Assembly (NCBI GenBank): GCA_023511535.1 | Contig: JAIMBK010000013.1 | Span: 1 to 53,826, forward strand | DNA: 53,826 bases | Reading direction: 5' to 3' | Origin: Armatimonadota bacterium | GTDB taxonomy: Bacteria; Bacillota; Desulfotomaculia; Desulfotomaculales; Nap2-2B | Shown here: piece by piece, positions 17,152 to 25,593 of the stretch | How positions within the stretch are numbered: the stretch's first letter is position 1 | Layout of the letters: each line of letters begins with the position of its first letter | Translations under genes and position numbers: made by a program | The notes under the pieces: model-generated | Seen by the model: the letters and a program-made list of their open reading frames with translations, nothing else | What the model was told of the DNA's origin: nothing | The model's database searches: none

Positions 17152-18351
17152 CTATTTTTTTGCGGTCAAACCAAGCTCCGCGGCCAGTTCCGTAAAGGCG
17201 GGCAGGGAGTTGATTACCGTTTGTCTGGGCACGCTGTAGGAAAGCCGGAAGTAGCCGGGCAGGCCGAAGCCCGCGCCGGGAACGAGCAGGATGTTGTATT
17301 TTTGGGCCAACCGGACAAACTCTACGTCGTCCGGGAGCGGAGAGCGCGGAAAAAGGTAAAAAGCCCCCTGCGGTTTAACCATCGTAAAACCTAAAGCGGT
17401 CAGGTGATCGTAAAGCAGGTTGCGTTTTTCCAGGTACTCCGCGGTATCCGCCGGCTCCCTTTGCAGGCGGGCGACCAGCCGCTGCATCAGTGCCGGGGCG
17501 TTCACAAAACCTAACGTCCGGTTGCAAAAAACCAGTCCTTCAAAAAGCAGTTCGGCGTCCTGGATTTCCGGGTGGATGGCGATGTAGCCGATCCTTTCGC
17601 CGGCGAGAGCCAGATCCTTGCTGTGGGAAGTGACCACGATGCTGTTGCGGAAGGACTTGAAAACACTGGGTACCTTTACACCGTCGTAAACAATTTTGGC
17701 GTACGGTTCGTCGGAAATAAGGTAGATGGTGGTGCCGAATTCTTCTTCTTCTTTTGTTTTTAAAAGCGTCCCCAGTTGATTCAGGCAGGCTTCCGGATAA
17801 ACCGCCCCGGTGGGGTTATTGGGCGAGTTAATGATGATTGCCCTTGTTTGCGGGGAGATGGCGGCCGCCAGCGCGTCGAAATCAGGCTGAAAGTCCGGCC
17901 GGGTACGCACCTCCTTGATTGTACCGCCGTGGTTGTCCACGTAAAACCGGTATTCCATAAAATAGGGGACCAGGACAATGACCTCGTCGCCGGGGTTTAA
18001 AACGGTTTTCAGCACCACGTTTAAACCGCCCCCGGCGCCGCAGGTCATGACGATGTGGTTTGGACGGAAGGGCAGCCCCGTATCTTCGGCCAGCACCCGG
18101 GCGACAGCCTCCCGGGTTTCCGGGTAGCCGGCGTTGCTCATGTAACCGTGCATGCCGGGGAGGGGATTCAAGGCCAGTTTTTTCAATTCTTCCCGGAATG
18201 CCGGCGGCGGTTCCCCGCCGGGATTGCCCAGGGTAAAATCAAATACTTTGTCGGGACCGTGAATCGCAGCCAGGCGCGCTCCCTCTTCAAACATTTTCCT
18301 GATCCAGGAAGCCCTGGTCAGGTTTTCTTTGATTTTGGCGCTGATCGACAT
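17152..18351 (-). CDS. Class I/II pyridoxal-phosphate aminotransferase
   Basis: A 399-residue fold-type I aminotransferase of the aspartate/alanine group. The Schiff-base lysine lies in TSHSKDLALAGERIGY. The cofactor Asp and Tyr are in LISDEPYAKI, the Asn in INSPNNPTGAVY, and the carboxylate-binding Arg in YFRLSYSVPR near the C-terminus. The length is normal. The ATG start follows GAGGGGGAAAATAA. The amino donor and acceptor cannot be read from the sequence. It stands alone on the minus strand. Confidence 0.93.
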   Translation of the reverse strand: MSISAKIKENLTRASWIRKMFEEGARLAAIHGPDKVFDFTLGNPGGEPPPAFREELKKLALNPLPGMHGYMSNAGYPETREAVARVLAEDTGLPFRPNHIVMTCGAGGGLNVVLKTVLNPGDEVIVLVPYFMEYRFYVDNHGGTIKEVRTRPDFQPDFDALAAAISPQTRAIIINSPNNPTGAVYPEACLNQLGTLLKTKEEEEFGTTIYLISDEPYAKIVYDGVKVPSVFKSFRNSIVVTSHSKDLALAGERIGYIAIHPEIQDAELLFEGLVFCNRTLGFVNAPALMQRLVARLQREPADTAEYLEKRNLLYDHLTALGFTMVKPQGAFYLFPRSPLPDDVEFVRLAQKYNILLVPGAGFGLPGYFRLSYSVPRQTVINSLPAFTELAAELGLTAKK

Positions 18352-18452
18352 TTATTTTCCCCCTCGCAAAAATGAAATTTACATGTTTATCTTCTCTCTT
18401 TGCTGTAAAAAACCTGCTTTAGCTAAAAAATATCCATAAAAGAATGTAAATA

Positions 18453-18496
18453 GGGCTTGAATTTGTCAGGGCGAGCGAGCCGGACAATTCCAGCCC
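18453..18496. repeat. Palindromic element with GGGCTGGAATTT-type arms, copy 2
   Basis: The left arm GGGCTTGAATTTGTC and the right arm CCGGACAATTCCAGCCC form an imperfect stem around GGGCGAGCGAG. It lies in the divergent gap between the aminotransferase and HAD genes. As in copies 1 and 3, the right arm is followed by GATRRT. Confidence 0.85.
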
Positions 18497-18535
18497 GATG
18501 ATACTATTATCTGAGAAGAAGGAGGAATTGTACGG

Positions 18536-19177
18536 TTGCATGCTTCCGTGGTTTTATTTGACCTGGACGGAACGCTGGCGGATTCCCTCCCTTTCATCAA
18601 AAAGACCTACCGGCGGGTGTTTGACCTTTTGGGGGTGCCCTGGGCCGACGGGGAAGTAATGCGCTGGATCGGACGGCCGATCAAGGATATCGCCGGCTAT
18701 TTTGCGGCGGGCAAAGAGAAAGAATTTCTCGAACTGTACAAGTATTATTACGACCTGGAACATGACCGCAATGTGCGCCTTTTCCCCGGGACGCTGGAGA
18801 TGCTGGACTTTTTGAGGCAAAGGGGTCTGCGCCTGGGGGTGGTGACCTCCAAGGGAAGGGAAGGGACCAGGCGAACGGTGGAACTGACCGGCCTGAACCA
18901 TTACCTGGACGTTTTGGTCACCGCCCAGGATGTTGACCGGCATAAGCCCTTTCCGGACCCCATCCAGAAGGCGCTTGCACTCTTTAATGCTTCTCCGCGA
19001 AAAGCCATCTACGTGGGGGACAGCTATTTCGACATGCAGGCCGGACGGCAGGCCGGTACCATAACACTGGGCGTTACCTGGGGCATGGCCACCAGGGAAG
19101 AACTGCTGGCCTGCGAACCGGACGGCCTGCTGGAAAGCTGGGCCGACCTTACGGCTCGATTTCCTCCCCGGTCTTGA
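18536..19177 (+). CDS. HAD-superfamily phosphatase (PpaX/Gph-like)
   Basis: A 213-residue haloacid-dehalogenase-type phosphatase. Nucleophile Asp9 and acid/base Asp11 lie in LFDLDGTLADS, motif II Thr/Ser in GVVTSKGR, motif III Lys in RHKPFPDP, and motif IV in IYVGDSYFDMQAG. The helical cap between residues 18 and 85 matches subfamily I, as in phosphoglycolate phosphatase or pyrophosphatase PpaX. The exact substrate is open. The start is TTG at 18536 after GAAGGAGGAA. A good terminator follows at 19206. Confidence 0.9.
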   Translation: MHASVVLFDLDGTLADSLPFIKKTYRRVFDLLGVPWADGEVMRWIGRPIKDIAGYFAAGKEKEFLELYKYYYDLEHDRNVRLFPGTLEMLDFLRQRGLRLGVVTSKGREGTRRTVELTGLNHYLDVLVTAQDVDRHKPFPDPIQKALALFNASPRKAIYVGDSYFDMQAGRQAGTITLGVTWGMATREELLACEPDGLLESWADLTARFPPRS

Positions 19178-19205
19178 CCGTTTCTTTGCCGGAGCTTAAT
19201 CTTAT

Positions 19206-19240
19206 CCCTCTGCGCTATTCTTCGTTGCAGGGGGTTTTTT
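19206..19240 (+). terminator. Rho-independent terminator after the HAD gene
   Basis: CCCTCTGC and GCAGGGGG form a stem (one U-G pair) around a 13-base loop, followed by TTTTTT. It sits 29 bases after the HAD stop codon. Confidence 0.85.
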
Positions 19241-19400
19241 GTTCCCCCCTAAAAATACCTGGTGCCGACGTATAAAAAAAGTAAGCCAGGGAATTTGATG
19301 CCAAAAATGAGGGGGTGGAAAGGACAGGGATTGGCAGGCAGTTGGAAAGCAAATGACGAAAACAAAAAAATCTGGAGGCGATCAAGGGGGGTTGCACATC

Positions 19401-21089
19401 GTGTTTAGAAGGAAAAAACTAATCGTGGCGGGGATTTTGCTGACCTTTTTGCTGACAGTCTGGACGGGGCCGGTCCTGGCCAACCCGTTTTTCAAGGTAC
19501 CACCCGGCCAGGTAAAAAAAATGCAAAAGGAGCTTGCGAAAAGGTGGCAGCAACAGGTTCAGTTGCGGGACGTTGAAAATCACTGGGCCAAAGAGGCCGT
19601 GGTTGCCATGTCCCTGGCCGGCCTGGTCAAGGGTTACCCGGATCAGAGTTTCCGGCCGGATGACGGGGTAAAAAGAGAAGAGGCCGTCGCCATGTTGGTC
19701 CGGCTGCTCGGCCTGGAAGGAGAAAATGCAAAAACGGTGCCGGCCGGCGAGATTCTTAACGAATTTCCAGCGTGGGCTCAAAACAGTCTCGCCCTGGCTC
19801 TGCAGAAGGGGATTATCACTGTCGATGAACTGACCGGCTGGCGGACCGGGGAACCGGCCACCCGCTCCGAAATCGCCGCCTGGCTGGTGCGGGCGGCGGG
19901 TCTGGCGCCGGCGGATGACGGGGTTCTGCCCTTCCTGGACGGCCGGGGAATTCCCGGGCCATACCGGGCGTACGTGGCAACTGCTTACCGGAACCAGCTC
20001 ATGGTGGGATACCCGGGCAACGTTTTCCGGCCCAACCAGCCCGTGAAGAGGGCGGAAATGGCCGCGCTCATGCTCCGGCTGATGACGCAGTGCCCGCTTA
20101 ACCCCGTTTACCGCGCGGTTCAGGGAGTCGTCGAAGAAATCGACGACGACAGCGTAACCATTCAGCTGTTCCCGTACCGGTTCCAACCGCCTTTTGGCCG
20201 CTGGTGGCCGGATTTTGGGAAGGAACCGGTAATCAAAACTTTCTCTCTTTCGGAAGAGACGGTGGCTTTTCTGGATGGAGAGCCGGCTGAGCCGGCCGAA
20301 ATTCCTGCCGGGGCGGGGGTAACCCTGATTTTGAATGCAAAGGAAGAGGTGCTGGTTATTTTGGGCAGCGGCGGTCCGGCCGGCAGGCCCGACGAAGAGG
20401 CGCCTTCCGTAGTTCGGCTCGCGCCCGCCGACGGGGCGGCGGATGTTGATCCGGACCTGAAGTCGTTAGAAATTGTTTTTAATGAAGCGGTAGAACCGGT
20501 GGAAGATTTGGAGGAAGTGAAGGACGGCATAGCGGTGGAAAATATTACGGATGATGAAAAGGTGGAAATAGACTCCGTTGCCGTTGACGATCGGGTTTTA
20601 ACCATCCGGCTCGCCACCTACCTGGAAGATAACAAAACCTACCAGGTTACCCTGGCAAAAGGCGTTCTTCAGGACAAAAGCGGCAATGCGTTTGCGGGCA
20701 TCGCGCCGGACGAGTGGGTATTTTCCACCGGGGACGGCTTGGCGCCGGCGGTCCAAAAACTGATTCCGGCCCACCGGGAGGACGACGTTTCCCCCGGCAC
20801 GAGAATTTTGTACGTCCAATTTAACGAGGATATTCGCGCGGTTGACGATTTAGACGAGGTGGCGGACGGTATTGCGGTCAAAAATACCACCGACGGTGAA
20901 GTTGTGGCGCTGGACGAGGATAATCCCGTCAGCATCGCCGGCGAAACGTTGACCATCAGGTTGGAATACGGTCTGGAGGCAAGGAAAAGCTACCAGGTGA
21001 CCATCGCCGGCGGCGTTGTCGAAGACCGGGCGGGCAACGAGTTCGGCGGCATCAGCACCGGGCGCTGGACTTTTTCCACCGGGGAGTAA
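19401..21089 (+). CDS. S-layer-anchored protein with three SLH and two Ig-like (Big_5) domains
   Basis: A 562-residue exported protein from a GTG start with GGGGGG 9 bases upstream; an ATG at 19353 in the same frame lacks a good site. A signal peptide (RRKK, hydrophobic run, cleavage after VLA) is followed by three S-layer homology repeats: NHWAKEAVVAMSLAGLVKGY, a diverged one around WAQNSLALALQKGII, and YVATAYRNQLMVGYPGNVF. A linker leads to two copies of a roughly 115-residue Ig-like domain of the Big_5 type, each ending in WVFSTGD or WTFSTGE. It is probably bound to secondary cell-wall polymer as a surface or S-layer-associated protein. There is no catalytic domain. Confidence 0.9.
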   Translation: MFRRKKLIVAGILLTFLLTVWTGPVLANPFFKVPPGQVKKMQKELAKRWQQQVQLRDVENHWAKEAVVAMSLAGLVKGYPDQSFRPDDGVKREEAVAMLVRLLGLEGENAKTVPAGEILNEFPAWAQNSLALALQKGIITVDELTGWRTGEPATRSEIAAWLVRAAGLAPADDGVLPFLDGRGIPGPYRAYVATAYRNQLMVGYPGNVFRPNQPVKRAEMAALMLRLMTQCPLNPVYRAVQGVVEEIDDDSVTIQLFPYRFQPPFGRWWPDFGKEPVIKTFSLSEETVAFLDGEPAEPAEIPAGAGVTLILNAKEEVLVILGSGGPAGRPDEEAPSVVRLAPADGAADVDPDLKSLEIVFNEAVEPVEDLEEVKDGIAVENITDDEKVEIDSVAVDDRVLTIRLATYLEDNKTYQVTLAKGVLQDKSGNAFAGIAPDEWVFSTGDGLAPAVQKLIPAHREDDVSPGTRILYVQFNEDIRAVDDLDEVADGIAVKNTTDGEVVALDEDNPVSIAGETLTIRLEYGLEARKSYQVTIAGGVVEDRAGNEFGGISTGRWTFSTGE

Positions 21090-21092
21090 ACT

Positions 21093-21305
21093 TTACCGGA
21101 GGAAAACCGGCACCCTTTGCTCCCGCCCGCAATTCGGGCAGGCAAACAGGTGCACGCAGGCGGGGGCGGCAAACTCCGTGTTGAAATAGGGACTGTAGGG
21201 GCCGTAGTAATCGCTCACCGGCCCCGCGTCCCGCATTTTTTTGCCGCAGGGGCAGCAGACGGTTGGTTCTTCCAGGTCGTTGCACAAGGGGCAGACCGGG
21301 GACAT
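21093..21305 (-). CDS. Small zinc-ribbon protein
   Basis: A 70-residue protein with three cysteine pairs: CPLCN near the start, a CCPCG block, and CPNCG near the end. These suggest one or two zinc ribbons. It begins 11 bases after the stop of the serine protease gene on the same strand, with AGGTGAAAAGAA as its ribosome site, so the two are probably one operon. I do not recognise a named family. It could bind the protease or nucleic acid, which is inference only. Confidence 0.75.
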   Translation of the reverse strand: MSPVCPLCNDLEEPTVCCPCGKKMRDAGPVSDYYGPYSPYFNTEFAAPACVHLFACPNCGREQRVPVFLR

Positions 21306-21315
21306 TTCTTTTCAC

Positions 21316-22164
21316 CTAGCTTCCCTTGGGCCGCTCCCGCTCCCGGCCGTAGGGCAGGGGGATGTACTGCACCGAGGGGCGGCGTTGGGCCGGCTGTGGG
21401 TATAAGTCCATTAAAGTGTAGATTTCTTCCGGGAGTCCCTCACAAACGGTCAGACCGGATTCTTTTAATTTTTCACAGGTCAAGGGGTAATCGTGCGTCC
21501 AGGTTCCTCCGGCCAGTACCCTGGCCATTTCCCTGGCTTTCTCCGCGGACATTTTATCTTTGAGCAGCAGACAGATAAAGTCTTCCACCTGGTTGATTGC
21601 CTTTGTAGCGATGTCGGCCAGAATCAGGGTGTGGTCGTCCACCTTGTCCGGCCCTTTGCTGCGGACGGTTTCTACGATCGAAACGGCCGGATAATTGCCC
21701 AACTGCGGGTCTACCGGGCCCAGGACGGCGTTTTCATCCATTATGATCTCGTCGGCCGCCAGGGCGATCATGGTGCCGCCGCTCATGGCGTAGTGGGGGA
21801 CAAACACCGTAACCTTCGCCTTATGTTTTTGGAGCGCCCGGGCAATTTGTTCGGCGGCCAGCACAAGGCCGCCGGGAGTATGCAGAAGAAGGTCAATGGG
21901 CATATCGTCGGGAGTGAGGCGAATAGCTCTCAAAACCGCTTCCGAATCTTCCACGTTGATGTAGCGCGTCAGGGGGATGCCCAAAAAACTGATTGCTTCT
22001 TGCCTGTGGATAATAGTAATCAACCTGGTGCCGCGTTTTTTCTCCAGGTCTCTGATTAACTTCAGGCGGGTGGCTTCCAGGGTTCGCTGGCGGAACATGG
22101 GCAGCAGGGCCAGCAGCAAAAAAATAAACCAGAAAAAATCGCTCAGTGAAAAGTTCACGATCAT
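21316..22164 (-). CDS. Membrane-anchored serine protease of the SDH/ClpP-like family (PF01972)
   Basis: A 282-residue protein with an N-terminal membrane segment (residues 8-23, FFWFIFLLLALLPMF) and a ClpP/crotonase-fold protease domain. Family marks are LLLHTPGGLVLAAEQIA, the nucleophile Ser128 in HYAMSGGTMIALAADEI, and VLGPVDPQLG. PF01972 members are related to signal peptide peptidase SppA and are membrane-bound. The role is likely membrane protein quality control or signal peptide removal. A zinc-ribbon gene follows in the same operon. An extended -10 promoter (TGATATAAT on the minus strand, 22206-22198) lies upstream. Confidence 0.9.
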   Translation of the reverse strand: MIVNFSLSDFFWFIFLLLALLPMFRQRTLEATRLKLIRDLEKKRGTRLITIIHRQEAISFLGIPLTRYINVEDSEAVLRAIRLTPDDMPIDLLLHTPGGLVLAAEQIARALQKHKAKVTVFVPHYAMSGGTMIALAADEIIMDENAVLGPVDPQLGNYPAVSIVETVRSKGPDKVDDHTLILADIATKAINQVEDFICLLLKDKMSAEKAREMARVLAGGTWTHDYPLTCEKLKESGLTVCEGLPEEIYTLMDLYPQPAQRRPSVQYIPLPYGRERERPKGS

Positions 22165-22197
22165 CCCTCCCGGCGCTAATATTTTTTGTGGCTCGGT

Positions 22198-22206
22198 ATT
22201 ATATCA
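22198..22206 (-). promoter_or_regulatory. Extended -10 promoter element for the serine protease operon
   Basis: Read on the minus strand, TGATATAAT gives a perfect TATAAT with an upstream TG, 34 bases before the protease start codon. No good -35 box is visible, which fits an extended -10 promoter. Confidence 0.5.
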
Positions 22207-22221
22207 TACGCATAAATTTAA

Positions 22222-22250
22222 CCCCTGTTACCGGTTTCCAGCAACAGGGG
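22222..22250 (-). terminator. Terminator of the hydroxybutyryl-CoA dehydrogenase gene
   Basis: A perfect 8-base stem (CCCCTGTT and AACAGGGG) with a 13-base loop. On the minus strand it is followed by TTAAATTTAT, a weak T-rich tail. It lies 18 bases beyond the hbd stop. Confidence 0.7.
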
Positions 22251-22267
22251 CCGCGGCAATCATGCGG

Positions 22268-23122
22268 TTAACTGTAAGTGTAAAAACCTTTTCCGGTTTT
22301 GCGCCCAAGGTGCCCCGCCCGGACCATTTTCCGCAGCAAAGGGCAGGCGCGGTACTTGGAGTCGCCCGTTTCTTTATACAGGGTGTCCGCAACGAGGAGC
22401 AAAGTGTCCAGGCCAATCAAGTCTGCCAGGGCCAGCGGGCCAATGGGGTGATTGGCGCCCAGTCTCATTCCCTTATCGATGTCTTCGGCCGATGCTACTC
22501 CCTCCATTAACACAAAAATGGCTTCATTGATCATCGGGATTAAAATGCGGTTGACCACAAAGAGGGGCGCTTCGTTGACCATGATGGGTTCTTTGCCCAT
22601 TTTTTGGGCCAGTTCAATGGTTAAACTGACGGTCTCCCCGTCTGTTTGGGCCCCCTTGATTACTTCCACCAGCTTCATCACCGGGACGGGATTAAAGAAA
22701 TGCATTCCGATAAATTTGCCGGGCCGGCTGGTGGCCGACGCCATTTCGGTAATGGAAAGACCCGACGTGTTCGAGGCAAAGATCACCTGTTCCGGGCAAA
22801 TTTGATCCAGTTCACGATAAACCTCTTTTTTCAGTTCCATTTTCTCGATGACTGCTTCAATAATAAAATCTGCCGCGGCCAGGTCGGCCATGTTTGTGGT
22901 GCCTTTAATGCGTTTGAGGACCGCCTGCGCATCTTCCTGGGTGAGGCGGTTTTTCTGGACGTCCCGGTTCAGGTTTTTGCTGATGTTGTTTAAGCCCCGG
23001 GAGACAAAGTCATCGGTAATATCCCGCATGATCACGTGATACCCTGCCTGGGCAGCTGTTTGGGCGATGCCTGCACCCATTATACCGGCGCCAAGGACGC
23101 CAATTGTCTTCACCACGATCAA
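22268..23122 (-). CDS. hbd: 3-hydroxybutyryl-CoA dehydrogenase
   Basis: A 284-residue enzyme that interconverts acetoacetyl-CoA and 3-hydroxybutyryl-CoA with NAD(P)H. The dinucleotide motif is [13 protein letters not shown] (residues 8-20). The catalytic His is in [15 protein letters not shown] and its Glu partner closely follows. The C-terminal domain ends in [15 protein letters not shown] as in clostridial Hbd. The start appears to be TTG after AAGGGAGAGA. It stands alone, without thiolase or crotonase genes in the window, so the direction (butyrate oxidation or formation) cannot be judged. Confidence 0.95.
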   Translation of the reverse strand: MIVVKTIGVLGAGIMGAGIAQTAAQAGYHVIMRDITDDFVSRGLNNISKNLNRDVQKNRLTQEDAQAVLKRIKGTTNMADLAAADFIIEAVIEKMELKKEVYRELDQICPEQVIFASNTSGLSITEMASATSRPGKFIGMHFFNPVPVMKLVEVIKGAQTDGETVSLTIELAQKMGKEPIMVNEAPLFVVNRILIPMINEAIFVLMEGVASAEDIDKGMRLGANHPIGPLALADLIGLDTLLLVADTLYKETGDSKYRACPLLRKMVRAGHLGRKTGKGFYTYS

Positions 23123-23337
23123 ATCTCTCCCTTCGCCAAATGATTGTGTCTTTGCGTTGCAAGTTCCGGCATTTTATATTTATTTTCGCTGTATCCGGGG
23201 GAAGTCCTCTTTTTTCTTTCTAAATAAACTGGTATACTTTTGATATAAATCTGACTGAATTTCCCGGCGGTTGGTCATGTGGCGTACTTGTGTTCCCTGC
23301 GTAAAAATGAAGATATTCATGTTACGGGAAGGGTATT

Positions 23338-23372
23338 CCCCCCTAATCCCCAATCCCCAATCCCTAATCCCT
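23338..23372. repeat. CCCTAAT/CCCCAAT heptamer tract upstream of lspA
   Basis: Five consecutive units alternate CCCTAAT and CCCCAAT. The complementary strand has five runs of three or more G separated by ATT or ATTA, a canonical G-quadruplex pattern. It is followed by CTGTCTTTAAGAGGTGG, the ribosome site region of lspA. Confidence 0.85.
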
Positions 23373-23394
23373 GTCTTTAAGAGGTGGTCTTTCC

Positions 23395-23841
23395 TTGCCT
23401 TTATTGGTTGCGGCCTTGCTTACCCTGCTGGTCGATCAATCCTCCAAAGCGCTCATTAAATATTTGCTGTCCGAGGGCCAATCGCTTCCAGTTGTTCCTC
23501 ATATTTTTCACCTTACTTACATTCGCAATCCCGGGGCGGCGTTCGGGCTTTTTGCCTACCAGACAACCTTTTTTATTCTGGCCACCTTTGTTGTCGTTAC
23601 CCTGGTTCTGCTGCTGGCAAGACGTATTCCGGAGTATCGCCGACTGCTTAAGTTGAGCATGGGGTTGATTCTGGGAGGCGCCCTGGGCAACCTGATCGAC
23701 CGCCTGCGTTCAGGGCTGGTGGTCGATTTTCTGGATTTCCGGTTCTGGCCGGTTTTTAACCTGGCCGATTGCGCCATTGTCATTGGGGCTTTCTTGTTAG
23801 TCTGGGAGGTGTGGCGCGGCGGGCGGGAACCTGCCCGATGA
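23395..23841 (+). CDS. lspA: Lipoprotein signal peptidase (signal peptidase II)
   Basis: A 148-residue membrane aspartic protease that removes signal peptides from diacylated prolipoproteins. Four hydrophobic segments are visible. The conserved blocks are VDQSSKALI, TYIRNPGAAFGLF, GNLIDRLRSGLVVDF with the first catalytic Asp, and FNLADCAIVIG with the second. The start is TTG after AAGAGGTGG. The rluD-type gene begins 9 bases downstream, the arrangement seen in many Firmicutes. Its substrates here include the lipoproteins at 4717 and 28309. Confidence 0.96.
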   Translation: MPLLVAALLTLLVDQSSKALIKYLLSEGQSLPVVPHIFHLTYIRNPGAAFGLFAYQTTFFILATFVVVTLVLLLARRIPEYRRLLKLSMGLILGGALGNLIDRLRSGLVVDFLDFRFWPVFNLADCAIVIGAFLLVWEVWRGGREPAR

Positions 23842-23850
23842 GGGAAGAAA

Positions 23851-24768
23851 ATGCTGTCGGTCAATTATTACGAAGTTGATCCGGCCAGGGCCGGAACGCG
23901 TCTGGATGTCTACCTGGCCGGGGAATCTCCCGGGATCAGCCGCTCGTATTTGCAAAGGCTGATTGGCGAAGGGCTGGTCAAGGTAAATAACGCCCCGTCC
24001 AAGCCGGGGTATCGCGTCAAACCGGGAGACGAAGTTTTGCTCTGCGTGCCCTATCCGGAAGAGTTAAAGGTCGAGCCGGAACCGGTTCCCCTGGATGTGT
24101 ATTACGAAGATGCGGATGTAATCGTGATCAATAAGCCGCGGGGGATAGTGGTGCACCCGGCGGAGGGAAATTACTCCGGGACGCTGGTCAACGCTCTGCT
24201 TTACCACTGCCGGGACCTTTCCGGAATCAACGGGATCTTACGCCCCGGCATCGTGCACAGGCTGGATAAGGATACTTCCGGTTTGCTTATGGCGGCCAAA
24301 AACGACGCCGCCCACCTGGAGCTGGCCCGGCAGTTGAAAGACCGCCGGGTGGTTCGCCGGTATATCGCTCTGGCGCACGGGTGGATTCATGAGGACAGCG
24401 GAACTATTGAGGCCCCCATCGGCCGGCACCCCCGGGACAGGAAGCGCATGGCCGTAGTCGCCGGCGGCGGGAAGCCCGCGGTTACGCACTACCGGGTGGT
24501 GCAGCGGTTCGCCAAATTCACCCTTCTCCACATTCGCCTGGAAACCGGGCGCACCCACCAGATCCGCGTCCACCTGGCTTACGTGGGCCATCCCCTGGTG
24601 GGGGACAAAAAATATGCTCCCAAAAGGAACCATTACGGACTGGAGGGGCAGTTCCTGCATGCAGCCGTCCTTGGCTTTACGCATCCCCGCACTGGAGAGT
24701 ACCTGGAATTCGAAGCGCCTTTACCCGCCGGGCTGGCCGAATTTTTGCGCAAAATTGGCGATGGTTAG
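23851..24768 (+). CDS. Pseudouridine synthase, RluA/RluD family
   Basis: A 305-residue protein that isomerises uridines in RNA, most likely large-subunit rRNA. Residues 10-70 form an S4 RNA-binding domain (TRLDVYLAGES, then SYLQRLIGEGLVKVNN). The catalytic Asp lies in IVHRLDKDTSGLLM, and the later motif is ETGRTHQIRVHLAYVGHPL. The length and S4 domain fit RluD/YlyB, which is often encoded beside lspA. It starts at ATG 23851, 9 bases after the lspA stop. Confidence 0.95.
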   Translation: MLSVNYYEVDPARAGTRLDVYLAGESPGISRSYLQRLIGEGLVKVNNAPSKPGYRVKPGDEVLLCVPYPEELKVEPEPVPLDVYYEDADVIVINKPRGIVVHPAEGNYSGTLVNALLYHCRDLSGINGILRPGIVHRLDKDTSGLLMAAKNDAAHLELARQLKDRRVVRRYIALAHGWIHEDSGTIEAPIGRHPRDRKRMAVVAGGGKPAVTHYRVVQRFAKFTLLHIRLETGRTHQIRVHLAYVGHPLVGDKKYAPKRNHYGLEGQFLHAAVLGFTHPRTGEYLEFEAPLPAGLAEFLRKIGDG

Positions 24769-24812
24769 TTTTTTGATCAAAAGGCCGATAGAGACAATTA
24801 AATTTTGTTTGA

Positions 24813-25268
24813 TCATTGCCTGATCCAGGTAATTACGTTTAAGAAAAACGCCGCCAGGCCCGCTGCCATCAAGGGGCCGACCGGGATCCCTCCCAGAAAA
24901 GTGATCCCGAAGATCGACCCGACAACCAGGCCGAAGATGATTTCCGGTTCCACCTGCAGCAGTTTTAAGCCTTCGCTGTTTAAGCAGGTGGCCAGGGCGC
25001 CGCTGACAATGGCCAGGATTCCCGGCAGGCTGATGAAATTGGAAAGCATTTCGCGTTCGGTAATTTTCCCGGTGGCCAACGGAACGAGAATAGAGAGCAG
25101 CAAAAAAAGCAGGCCCAGTTCCAGGCCGCGTTTTTCCAGCAGGGGAAAGACAAAATTTAAGTTGGAAAACTTCAGGATTAACAAAATGCAGGCCGCCGTA
25201 GCAATTAAATTGGAGCGGGCAATGATCCCGACAAGCAACAGGATGACCAGCATGTTCACGCCGGACAT
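24813..25268 (-). CDS. DUF441 family membrane protein
   Basis: A 151-residue protein with four to five hydrophobic segments. It matches the UPF0756/DUF441 family of small membrane proteins: FPLLEKRGLELGLLFLLLS, a central LPGILAIVSGALAT, and GTFLGGIPVG-like FLGGIPVGPLMAAG near the end. Function is unknown across the family. It is convergent with the rluD-type gene and stands alone on the minus strand. The start is ATG at 25268. Confidence 0.88.
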   Translation of the reverse strand: MSGVNMLVILLLVGIIARSNLIATAACILLILKFSNLNFVFPLLEKRGLELGLLFLLLSILVPLATGKITEREMLSNFISLPGILAIVSGALATCLNSEGLKLLQVEPEIIFGLVVGSIFGITFLGGIPVGPLMAAGLAAFFLNVITWIRQ

Positions 25269-25382
25269 AAACTTCGCCTCTTAACGCAGACAGGTTTTTT
25301 TAAATATATGCCGGGAAGAAGAAAATTATGGCAATTGTTTTCACAGCAACTCCCGGAACTAAACCGGGAAATTTTTAAATCG

Positions 25383-25415
25383 ATTGCCCGGGGATATGGA
25401 TGTTCCCCGGGCAAT
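25383..25415. terminator. Perfect 12-base hairpin downstream of comA
   Basis: ATTGCCCGGGGA and TCCCCGGGCAAT pair perfectly around a 9-base loop. On the minus strand it is followed by CGATTTAAAAATTT, so it may end the comA transcript about 180 bases after the stop codon. It might instead be a mobile palindrome; no second copy is visible in the window. Confidence 0.5.
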
Positions 25416-25510
25416 GTTCAGCCACCTGCCTTTTGAGTGTCTTCCATGGAAACGAATGTTCACTCCGGGATACTACGTTCACTCCGTAATCCAACGAAAA
25501 TCTATTTGAA

Positions 25511-25560
25511 GTTTTTGTGCCTTTGTGCTTATTAAGCTTTGTGCCTGACGTTTTCCTGTA
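25511..25560. repeat. TTTGTGCC repeat block
   Basis: GTTTTTGTGCCTTTGTGCTT and CTTTGTGCCTGACGTTTTCC lie close together. These are reverse-complement relatives of the CACAAAGGCACAAAGG blocks at 12521 and 38031. Confidence 0.65.
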
Positions 25561-25593
25561 GTCCGCTCTTGAACGTAAATTACCGCCCGGGCC

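Larger units (their letters stand above)
25269..25593. other. Gene-free 325-base stretch with hairpins and repeats
   Basis: No gene is visible. It contains a short stem TCCCGG/CCGGGA (25351-25369) followed by AATTTTT, the 12-base perfect hairpin at 25383-25415, two near-copies of GTTCACTCCG (25459 and 25476), and a TTTGTGCC repeat block at 25511-25560. It lies between the DUF441 gene and the end of comA, both on the minus strand. Confidence 0.7.
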
